Shown one piece after another: positions 8,706 through 17,751 of a stretch of DNA of 64,000 nucleotides (the first letter of the stretch is position 1; the number at the start of each line of letters is the position of its first letter). The notes under the pieces were generated by a model. It saw only the letters and a list, made by a program, of their open reading frames with translations, was not told where the DNA came from and ran no database searches. The translations under genes were made by a program, and so were the position numbers. Origin of the DNA: Hirsutella rhossiliensis (lineage: Eukaryota > Ascomycota > Sordariomycetes > Hypocreales > Ophiocordycipitaceae); NCBI RefSeq assembly GCF_020360975.1, contig NW_025408674.1, positions 434,001 to 498,000 on the forward strand. Reading direction: 5' to 3'.

Positions 8706-10267
8706 ACGTAATCCACCCCTTCCCGGTCACACCCCTACCCGCTCAAAATTCCCCACCGACGCGACCCGCACCTCACGTCACGACCAACCGAACACAACAG
8801 ACGGCAATTGAGTCCAAGAGACAAACAAGCAAGTCAATTCAGAACTGTCTAGCTATTACACGTCCGGGCATTGTGTTCAAAGACCTGCATTTACTACACC
8901 GTTGTGGTGCACGCTGTCTTGGGACGCATAGCTCTTCTTCTCTCTGCCGTCGGGCCTGCTCCTCCTCGACAAGTTGTTGCCGTGCATCATGGTTGCTATT
9001 CCTGTCAACCTGAACGCGTAACCGTGACAGAACCCGGGGTCGGATTGAATGGAGAAAGGCCTGTGGCCATGAATCCACATCTGATGTTCGACGGGGAGAG
9101 TGCTTGTCCGCGGGCCTCGACGTATAGAGGCAGGAAGTCCTCTTTCTCAATGTGGTTGACCCTGCGAGCATCTTCTCTTGAACCTTCTGCCCATATATCG
9201 TTTTCAAGGGCGAAAAGCACCCGACATCCAGAGGCTGTAAGAGATGTGAGGAATTAGCTGGCATTTGGAGTACCACAATGGCATTATCCGTACAGTACTT
9301 GTCAAATTCCGGCGTAACATGGCTGCCGTGCCCGTCGAGAATGAGAAGTCGACGTGTTCCAACCGTACGGCGCCGTGTGTATGGGTCGAAAACTGCCTTT
9401 AACCAATGCAATCCAAGGTCGTCGGAAGTCCATTTGTCGCTCACGGCAATCTGCCAGTCCTTGGGCACACCTGCTTTGTACCAGCTTGCTTGGTGCACCT
9501 TGCCCTGGAAGATGACCATCGCCGGCAAAACCCAACCTAGGCAATTGATAGACTCAATCACCGTAACCCCATTCTCGATTTCCTGGCTGCATGACCATAG
9601 GCCGACCTCGCCGGTCAGACCGAGTAAGGACTCTTGCCGTCGCAATGACTCCCATTTGAACCCCCCCCCGTCTTATCGAAGTTGTAGACATCCTCGTCAA
9701 GAATCCCCCATTTCTGCTTCGCCATTGCCACTCGATCGTACCATTCTTGGATCGTCTTCGGACCTTCGCATTTGGCACGTTGGTAATCATATCGACGAGA
9801 GTATTTCGCCTTGATTTCGTCGTGGCGGCCAACGAACTTCCGCACCCAATTCTCGCCGACAGTTTCTTGGCCGCGCTCAGAGAGCAACAAGTTGGCCATG
9901 CGGCGAGTGTAGACCACTGTCGGCGGCATCCTCGCTCGTCCATCGACAAGACCCATTGTACGAGGCAGTCTCTTCCGTCGCCGTCAACTTCCGGTTGTTC
10001 ATCTGCGCATCGCGTCGGGGGCGGGCACCGCGCAGTCGACCAGATACTGTCGAGTGAGGGATATCATATGCCGTTGCGGCCTTGTGGGTACTGTCGAATT
10101 GGCCTTGCTGATAGGCCTTGACGGCGAGCAGGACCCGTTCTTCGCGTGGAATCGATTGGTCTCGAATTTCCGTCATCGTGCTCGGCTTGTCTCGCCATGA
10201 AGTGCGGGTCGTGTCGGTGGGGAATTTTGAGCGGGTAGGGGTGTGACCGGGAAGGGGTGGATTACGT
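8706..10267 (-). mobile_element. Pogo-superfamily DNA transposon 1 (TA target)
   Basis: TIRs begin ACGTAATCCACCCCTTCCCGG and extend over at least 60 bp (through CCCGCTCAAAATTCCCCACCG). The inverted copy ends at 10267. The element is flanked by TA at 8704-8705 and 10268-10269, the duplication expected of Tc1/mariner/pogo elements. It carries one transposase gene on the minus strand. Confidence 0.9.
9005..10176 (-). pseudogene. Pogo-type DDE transposase, frameshifted
   Basis: N-terminal psq-type helix-turn-helix (AVKAYQQGQFDSTHKAATAY, then DIPHSTVSGRLRG), then after a frameshift the CENPB/Tc5-type HTH (LLSERGQETVGENWVRKFVG) and DEDVYNFDKTG with the first catalytic Asp. A C9 run near 9661 breaks the frame there. 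It resumes as FQMGVIATARV.., NREWGYGD.., and the core block LLILDGHGSHVTPEF with the second Asp, followed by ANSSHLLQPLDVGCFSPLK with the third acidic position. It ends with ISPSNI-like residues. All domains are present in order over about 390 residues, but at least three frame breaks separate them. Confidence 0.8.
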
Positions 10268-10269
10268 TA

Positions 10270-10554
10270 ACTTAAAGGCGCGGGGTCCGCGCCTCTATTC
10301 CCCACTCACCTAGCTAGCATACGTACACAGTCACGTGTACGGCTGAGTACGGCTGAGGCCACAAAGCTAGCTTCGTGACTTCCTCTCCCTTGGAGATAGA
10401 CAATCCTCATAGCATAATACGACACACCGGTTGAACGACGTTCCCAGTTTGTCTCATGCTCGAGCCCTGCCAACACTTACCCTGCATTTTAACATTCTGC
10501 GAGAGGAAAGAACAAGACTCCTGGCACCCGGAGACGATACGCCGTGATAGCTAG
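10270..10554. other. Intergenic, no gene seen
   Basis: Nothing recognisable between the pogo element and the next pogo tail. Confidence 0.4.
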
Positions 10555-10890
10555 AGGCTTTGAAGCCCAGAACAGACGCTTGCCGAGCACAGCAACAGAA
10601 TCGCGAAGCTAGAGGAAGAAGTGGCCCGGCTGCAGAGAGGCAAGAAGAGGAGAGCAATTCCGAACCCGAACAGACGGTTCATGACTCTCAGTGAAGCTTT
10701 GGTGGCTGAGGAAGCCATTCCCAAATTAAAAGCCAAGAGATAGCCGTTGTGCTGAATTCTGACACAGAGGAGGAGGCGGTCTCAGAGGTGGAGACAGCTT
10801 CAGTGATCGAAGTCAAGGTGGCACCCGAAGCCCTTCCAGTCACCACCAGATCCGGGCGAATGGTAAAAAAGCGCCGGGACATATAAGAGC
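10555..10890 (+). pseudogene. Third pogo-family C-terminal scrap
   Basis: An open stretch reads EAQNRRLAEHSNRIAKLEEE, VARLQRGKKRRAIPNPNRRF and MTLSEALVAEEAI, followed after a stop by an acidic stretch ending TTRSGRMVKKRRDI. This is the coiled-coil plus basic tail of a pogo transposase without its catalytic domain. Confidence 0.5.
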
Positions 10891-11254
10891 GTCCATTTCT
10901 CTACGGAATGATATTTTTTTGTGTTTATAATGTTAAGTTCTGATCATATTTCATGTAGTTCAAATGGTAGACTTTTGGTGGAGAATTTTTCAATTGCGCT
11001 ACCGAAAGGTGGGTGTTACCGAAAGGGGTGGGGCATGGTAATGCCCTTGGCCCGGCTGCTGGGAAGAAAAGGAAGAGGGCCATAGGCACAGCAGAGGGCA
11101 GCATTTCTCTCAACCCGACCCAGAGCGTCGTTGTTGCCCTAGTCAAGCAACTACCAGAACAGACATACCATGTCTTCTTTGATAACCTCTTTTCCTCGCC
11201 GAACCTCCTCAACGCTCTTCGTCAGCTAGAGATTGGGGCCACAGGCACAGCCCG

Positions 11255-11525
11255 TGTCACACATAGGATATCAGCCTCCAACAGTCTGACCCCCTATTCG
11301 CACAGTCCGTTTCCACATTTCCCCACAGAAACTTCTAGGAGGCATCATCAACGCATCAGTGGCTTCCAGATGATCCGATCAGATGCTTCCATTCACTACC
11401 ATTCCCTTCCATTCTCATATTCAGGCAGTCTATAAAGATCTCGCCTCTTTCCCACCTTAGATAGCAGAATTAAGAGTCTTCCAGTCCCTGATCTTTATGC
11501 CCACTTGCTCATCCTCCGTGCGATA
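11255..11525 (+). repeat. Copia-1 5' LTR
   Basis: Starts TGTCACACATAGG and ends CCGTGCGATA. It is identical to 14455-14725 on full reading. A TATAAAG box at 11431-11437 is a plausible promoter element. Confidence 0.95.
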
Positions 11526-11526
11526 G

Positions 11527-11540
11527 TTATGAGCCCGGTC
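11527..11540 (+). promoter_or_regulatory. Copia-1 primer-binding site (half-tRNA iMet type)
   Basis: TTATGAGCCCGG right after the LTR is the reverse complement of CCGGGCTCATAA, the anticodon stem-loop of initiator tRNA-Met. Priming by an internally cut tRNA-iMet is known for Drosophila copia and yeast Ty5. The tRNA of this organism is not in the window, so the match is to the conserved sequence. Confidence 0.6.
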
Positions 11541-11597
11541 TGCCACTGACTGGGTATCTTATTCTTGTTCACTCCGCTGCGCAGAATAGCTTCCACA

Positions 11598-14403
11598 ATG
11601 AGCTCAGCTCTAGATCTTGATGGCTCTTCCAAGGGCACCGTGCTCAACGGCCCTAGCGACTGAAACAATGGATTTCTATCATCAAGAAATTCGCCACGTC
11701 CCACAGTCTTTGGGACTTTCTGGACCCTGCCGTCAAGGAGGGTAAGCCGGTTCTTCAGCAGCCAGTTGAACCAACATTCCGACAAATCAACCACGAAGCA
11801 TCTGATCTCGTGGATCTGACCTCGGAGGAATTTCGCCGTCTCGAATTCCTCCACACCCAATACCGCTCGAAGCTTCAGGGTATAGGGATCAAGTGAAGGC
11901 ACTCGCCAGCCTTCAACAACACATCGTCAAGACCATCGGCAACTACTACAGCACCATTGCCGAGGAACACGACGTTGCAAAGCAACTTGCCTTGCTTCAG
12001 GCTCGTGTGGCCCCAACCGACTGGGCACTCGAGAGGAAAGTTGTTCAGCGTTATCGTTCCACCCTTCAGTCGCCAAACAGGACCAAGATCGAAGCTTGGG
12101 TCACCCAATGGCAGAAAGTCCTCACTGAGGCAAAGCAATTAGGGCTTCCTGATGTCCAGGACCTTCGCCCTACCCAAGATTTCCTACAGGCTGTTTCGTC
12201 CATCAACGCCCCATTCACAGACTATTGGGTCAACAAAATGGAAGACGAGGCCGTATTCGGCAAGCCTGATTGGAAGACGGACTTCCCGGACGGCATTAAG
12301 ATCAGTGAGATCTTTGAACGAGCTCACCGAATCAAGGCCGCCAACAACAGCAAAGGATCATTCGAGCTGCCTTCCAAGGCAAGGGAGAGAAATCGGAGAG
12401 GAAAGAGGACAAGCCTAAGTGGTCTTCAAGCAAGAACGCTGATGGTGTTCCTATGTGTGTCTGCGGAGAATATCACCGCTTCGTAGATTGCTTCTATCTC
12501 ATCAAATCAGCTCGGCCTGATGGCTGGACTCCTGATCAGAAGGTTGAGAAGAAGATCAAGGAAATCCTCGACTCCAATCCATGGGCAAAGAAGATGACGG
12601 AGAAAGCACAAGACTTCAAGAAGAAGGAAATGGAGAAATCGTCCCCCTCAACACCTCCATCAACCAGTTTCTCGACGGGAAAGGCAGTCTACCCGCTGTA
12701 TGACTCCTTTATCCTTGATTCCGGATCAGACACACACATTTGCAACAACCGATCCCGTTTTCTTGACTACACCGCCCCTGCAGAGCCAGAAGAGCTCTTT
12801 GCAGGCGATAGTCAACTTCAGATCCTTGGCTACGGCACAGTCCGTATGAAGCTTGAAGAAGGAGGACTTTTTCAGCTCAACGAAGTTGCCTTCGTGCCAA
12901 AATTCCACACATCGCATCCTCGACCGCTTTCTTGCGAAGGGATACAACTGGAATCCACTATCTGGACGCGTCTCTAAAGACGATCAGATTATATTTCATA
13001 CGAAACGCCGCTTTCGTCAACCGGTCATCGAGTTCAACCCGATTAAGGAGGACTCTCACGCCTCCAATTTCACATCTTCATCTGCACCTCGCACAGTGAA
13101 AACAGCAGATGCTACGCTTTGGCATAAGCGCCTAGGTCACTTGAACGCTCAAGCCCTAGAGCATCTTGTTGAGAACACGACGGGTTCGAAGATCAAAGGC
13201 CCAGTTACCATCGATTGCACCGCGTGTTCCCTTGGGAAGGGAAAGAAGGTCGTCTCTCGCCGAACCCCTCAAAACCGAGCCCCAGACCATTCTGGAGAAT
13301 CTACGTTGATATCTTCAGTATGAACACCTCATTCAACGGCAAGGAAGCTGTTCTTCTTATCAAAGATGAATTTACAAGCATGATCTTCATCTACCTTCTG
13401 AATGACGCGACACAAGGGTCCGTTATGACTGCTTTGAGAAACCACGAGGCAATGGTTCAACGCCAATGGAATCTCAACATTTGCATTATCCACCGTGATA
13501 ACGATCGTTCTCTTCAGAGTGCGTATGAGAGCTGGATCGAGGAAGGGATTCAAGATGAACCTTCTGCCCTTACACTCCCGCTCAAAACGGTTCTGCAGAG
13601 CGATCTGGGGGTAATATCTGCCCAGGCCAGAACAATGGGAATTGATGCCAATTTACCATCTGATCTTTGGCCAGAGACTTGGAAAGCAGCAGTGTTTTGC
13701 ACAACAGATCGCCCATGCAGAACCACAGCTTCGAACGCCTTTCCAGCTGCTTCATCAGTGGCTGCGAGACAACAACAGAGACATAGGCTACCAGCAAGAC
13801 CAGCCTGACATCACGTTTCTCAAGGCATACGGCTGCAGAGCCTATCCCTTGACACCCCAGGCCCTTCAGAACAGACAGAAGAAGGACCTAAAGACCGACC
13901 CTCACACAGAAATCGGTTATCTCGTTGGATATGATTCCACGAACATTTTCAGGATCTGGATTCCGTCCACATCAGAAGTCCGAAGGGTCCGAGATGTGAC
14001 CTTCAATGAAAGCATCTTCTATGACGGAAATGATCAGCCACCAGAACCTATCCCACAGCGCGTGGAAGTACAGCTTCCAGCCCACATCGAGGACGAGTCG
14101 GATTACGAGGAAATCCCCTCAAATCGATGAACCTGAACCTGACCCCGTTGAGCAATCTCCTCAACCTCAGACCAAGGAGACGCCACCACGATTGTGGTAC
14201 AACCCGAACCATCTGATCATGAGGACTCGGATGATCAGGATGAGTTTCATGACATTCAGCACCCATATCCGACACCGGACCCCGGTCCGAGTGACTCAGC
14301 CACGGCGCTCAGCCCGCTCACCAAAGCTCTGCCAGGCCAGAAATTTGCTACTTTCGTCAAACAACTCGGTCTCGTCGATATCTCTACGTTGCTAGGGATC
14401 TAG
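11598..14403 (+). pseudogene. Copia-1 gag-protease-integrase, RT and RNase H deleted
   Basis: Gag starts near 11598 (MSSALDLDGSSKGT) and continues through FTDYWVNKMEDEAVFG. A Cys/His cluster CVCGEYHRFVDC follows near 12456. Protease active site FILDSGSD is near 12710. Gag-pre-integrase LWHKRLGHLNAQALEHL is near 13118 with DCTACSLGK. Integrase remnants run to KAYGCRAYPLTPQALQNRQK and IGYLVGYDSTNIFRIW. About 200 bp later comes the Copia terminal motif TKALPGQKFATFVKQLGLVD. No xxDD, LYGL or RNase H DASF motifs lie between, so the whole RT-RH part has been excised. Several frameshifts interrupt the frame. Confidence 0.85.
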
Positions 14404-14454
14404 TTTCTTTCTTCAGTTTGCACTGCCCACTAGCCAGCACAACCTGGGGGGGTA

Positions 14455-14725
14455 TGTCACACATAGGATATCAGCCTCCAACAGTCTGACCCCCTATTCG
14501 CACAGTCCGTTTCCACATTTCCCCACAGAAACTTCTAGGAGGCATCATCAACGCATCAGTGGCTTCCAGATGATCCGATCAGATGCTTCCATTCACTACC
14601 ATTCCCTTCCATTCTCATATTCAGGCAGTCTATAAAGATCTCGCCTCTTTCCCACCTTAGATAGCAGAATTAAGAGTCTTCCAGTCCCTGATCTTTATGC
14701 CCACTTGCTCATCCTCCGTGCGATA
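14455..14725 (+). repeat. Copia-1 3' LTR
   Basis: Identical to the 5' LTR. It is preceded by the polypurine tract CTGGGGGGGTA and followed by TSD GCCCG. Confidence 0.95.
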
Positions 14726-15532
14726 GCCCGAATCAACTGTGGCTTCTACAAACCCTTCGTGGAGGCGAAGAAAGCTGACACAAAGGGGGACTGTTGGCCG
14801 TGGGGCACACTGAAGACTGCGCCAACCCCTGACGGTCAGGTACGAGTACTAGAAGACAGGCTCTCTAGTAATTCCCCTACTAATTCGTCTTCTTCTTCTA
14901 GGTCAACCAATTCGCTTGGAAAGATAACGCTCTTGTGCTATTCCTCTCAACAGTCTATTCCGGCGAGGAATTCGAAGAGCGAATTCGGCGCCGGCCGACA
15001 ACAACGCAGCCTCGAGCACGCCCAATACAGCAAAAATTCGGTGCCGAGCCTGTATTACGTCTTCCTGTGCCGTCTATCTCTGCAGACTACATTGATCAAA
15101 TGGGCGGCGTTGATATTGGTGACCAACTAAGAGCAGGGGGGGACTAGACCACCGTGTTTGTAGGGAATTGGCGGGCACTTGCGTGGACCTTCCTGCTTGA
15201 GACTGCCCTTGTTAACAGCTACCTTCTTCAGCTTTGGGGCCAGCCAAGCTGGCCGCGAATAACCTCACAGCGCGAGTGGCGGCAACGCATTGTGAGAGAT
15301 CTTTGCGAGGCTTATAGCAAAGACGGTAGCTCAAGACAACTATTTCGAGCTGGAGACATATTTACGCCTATAACACAGCATAAACATGTCAATCGCGGCA
15401 AAAGCTCTCGCTGCCTTCCTTGTCAAGGCTTTAAAGCTGGGGAAATAAGATCACGAAGTCGGCGCAAGCCGTTAGGCACAGCTAGCAGCAATGCACGCAA
15501 GAAGCCGGGCACGAAGACTCGTAAGGGATGTA

Positions 15533-16981
15533 ACGTAATCTACCCCCTACTCGTACAGACCCCCCACTCGGACAGAAATTCTCCACCGACCGCACCGTAC
15601 AACTACACAATGTTTGCGTCACAACAACCTTCAGTTTTGCGCAAAGAACGGCTCCTCCGCGTCGTCAGGGCTTATCAACAGGCTCAATTCGAAACTATCC
15701 GAAAGGACGCAATCGCGCACTTTACGACGTCCTTCCATCCACAAAATATGATCGATTGCGCGGTGTATTACCCTGGCACGACACGCAGATGAATAGCGAA
15801 GGCATCGAAAGAGATGTCTCTTGTACAGTAGATCTTGTCATGGGTGAGTGAGGATGCTGCCGACGGTAGCTTACACTCGCCGGACGACCAATCTATCCTT
15901 TCAGAGCGAGGTAAGATCCTGTCGGCGAGAACTGGATGCGCATTTCGTTGGCCGTCACGACTAAACCAAGGCGCAGCACTCTCGCCGATACGATCACCAA
16001 CGTGCCAAATGCGAGGACCCGCAAAAGATTCAACAATGGTACGATCGACTCGCGGCGACGAAACAAAAGTGGGGGATTCTTGACGAGGATGTCTATAATT
16101 TTAAAGAGACCCGTGCTCAAATGGTTGTCATTGTAACGGCAACAGTCCCTACCAGGTCTGACCAGCAAGGCTTGCCTCAACCCACGCATTCTAGAAATCG
16201 CGAATAGGTTACTATACTCGAGTCTGCTGGTTGCTAAGACGGGCTTTACCAGCCAAGGTTATCTTCCAAGGCAAGCTACGCCAAGCAAGTCGGTATGAAA
16301 CAGGAGTAACCCAACACTGGCATATCAGTGTTAATGAGAGCTGGACTTCCGATGACTTTGCCATAGATTGGTTAAAGAAGTATCTGGTCCAAATAAACGC
16401 CGCCGCATGGTTCGTACACATCCGCATCATATTCTCGACGGGCATGGCTGTCACGTCGCGCCGGCTTTGGCAAGTCGACACATCCCATCGTAGTACTCCA
16501 TATACCAGCAGACTTCTCAGACGTTTTCACCCTTCTAGTACCCTCTTCACATAGGGTATTTTCGTCGAGATCCGTCATATGACTTCATGTTATTTAGAGG
16601 CTCGCCGTCAAGCAATCTCGCCGTCAGATATCCGAAGAAATTTTGTGACCACGAGCGAATTGAAGAGCGAGTCAAGCGATGGAAAGAAAAGGACAGGAGA
16701 AGCGGGCCGAGCCACGGCGAGAAGACGAGGAGTGGGTCAACGACAGATAGAAGAGGAGGGGCCAAGGGCCCCAAGATAGCGTGCGCCACACAGACTTAGA
16801 AATCCAGGTCCTTCAACCAACTTCCCGTACGTGTAATGGATAGTCCGAAATTGATTTACTTGCCTCTAGCAATAAATTGTCTTCCATGTGCGCAGTTTGT
16901 TGTCGTGGTGAGGTGCGAGTAGCATTGGTGGGGAATTTCTGTCCGAGTGGGGGGTCTGTACGGGTAGGGGGTAGATTACGT
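15533..16981 (+). mobile_element. Pogo-superfamily DNA transposon 2 (TA target)
   Basis: TIRs start ACGTAATCTACCCCCTACTCG and are inverted at 16981. TA flanks are at 15531-15532 and 16982-16983. The terminal eight bases ACGTAATC and the GGGGAATTTxxG block are shared with pogo element 1, so the two are related families. It interrupts the Cys-rich tail codons of the piggyBac gene. Confidence 0.9.
15610..16780 (+). pseudogene. Pogo-type transposase, heavily degraded
   Basis: Fragments in order: RKERLLRVVRAYQQAQFETI (psq HTH), SWVSEDAADGSLHSPDDQSI, a WYDRLAATKQKWGILDEDVY-like stretch in another frame, then LPAKVIFQGKLRQASRYETG and ISVNESWTSDDFAIDWLKK. The LDGHGSH block is present only in altered form. 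Frames change at least five times, so it cannot be active. Confidence 0.7.
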
Positions 16982-17105
16982 TAACCAGTGTGATGTAGCT
17001 ATATGTACTAAGCAGGATTGCTGGGACTTCTACCATAGCCAAATTTGCTAGTAAAACAATGTACCCCTAATCGCCTAGTGGTCTTATTGGCTGAGATCCC
17101 TGTTC

Positions 17106-17309
17106 GTGACCCCCTTGCTCCTCCTCGACACTCAAAGGGATGGGCCATTCCACGAGCATGAAAAGTGGGCTTTCATGAGTGATGCATGGGGTCAATGTGA
17201 CTTTACGCACGTGCACTTGACACAAATTTATCGGCAGAACGATAAACATTTTTTAAAGATGCTGTCGGATCTCACCACGAGGCACGCACGAGGGACAAGT
17301 CGGATGTGA
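17106..17309 (+). pseudogene. PIF1-like helicase scrap (C-terminal motifs)
   Basis: KWAFMSDAWGQCDFTHVHLT followed by QIYRQNDKHFLKMLSDL matches the 'F.S..W......V.L..I.RQ.D..F...L' region of Helitron-type PIF1 helicases. It is 11 kb away from and on the opposite strand to the Walker-A part at 5.3 kb, so it is not directly continuous with it. It is cut off shortly before the Copia-2 LTR. Confidence 0.5.
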
Positions 17310-17349
17310 AAGCTGATCCCGCAGAGAAGGGGTAAAAGAGGTCTCTGTT

Positions 17350-17681
17350 TGTTGCGAAGCCGCTCGTAGGACCTCTAGAGGTTCCCTGCTTGCTGATGCT
17401 CCTGCTGAGACAGTCAGCCAGGACGTCAGGCCTGCTTTCTGATGCGTCGGCTGAGACAGTCAGCCCGGCCGTCAGGGACGGTGTCCTAGGAAAAAGTGGG
17501 GGCGCAGCCACCCCCGACGATTGACGGAGGTGTGAGGCAGACGGAGAAGATCGAGATTGTGGCCAGGAATAAAGGGCGAGGAAGGAAGGAACAGACACAG
17601 AGAACAGAAGGAAAAATGGAGCAGCACCGGACGATTCTGAAATACTAACTTTATGCCTATTTGGCCCTACTTTTCGTGACA
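17350..17681 (+). repeat. Copia-2 5' LTR
   Basis: 332 bp, TG..CA. It contains two copies of a GCTGAGACAGTCAGCC motif. It is followed by GTCATGAGCCGGGAGG, a diverged form of the half-tRNA-iMet primer site. Confidence 0.9.
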
Positions 17682-17751
17682 GTCATGAGCCGGGAGGAAC
17701 TACGTTCCTGTAACTTCCATTCCGACCGAAAACCACTCTCAAATCAACGAG

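Larger units (their letters stand above)
11255..14725 (+). mobile_element. Copia-1, RT-less LTR retrotransposon
   Basis: Two LTRs (11255-11525 and 14455-14725) are identical over 271 bp. TSD GCCCG lies at 11250-11254 and 14726-14730. A primer-binding site and a G-rich polypurine tract (14445-14452) are in place. Total length is 3,471 bp, short for Copia, because RT and RNase H are missing. It is inserted in the piggyBac gene. Confidence 0.95.
11013..17051 (+). pseudogene. piggyBac-like transposase split by two nested insertions
   Basis: Coding pieces lie at 11013-11254, 14731-15532 and 16984-17051. Piece 1 has TYHVFFDNLFSSPNLLNALR, the piggyBac block with the second catalytic Asp (FDNLF). 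Piece 2 starts with the natural continuation INCGFYKPFVEAK, contains an intron at 14840-14901 (GTACGAG..CTACTAATTC..TTCTAG), then NQFAWKDNALVLFLSTVYSG and IDQMGGVDIGDQLR with the third Asp, a frame break at a G7 run, and WRALAWTFLLETALVNSYLL. Piece 3 restores the Cys-rich tail: GC at 15530 continues after the pogo insertion as NQCDVAICTKQDCWDFYHSQ and IC-stop. The N-terminus with the first Asp is missing. Confidence 0.75.

Noticed and set aside
17350..17681. Possible regulatory island between piggyBac and Copia gag
   Set aside because: It is the Copia-2 LTR, proven by the matching copy at 22801-23129 and TSD CTGTT.
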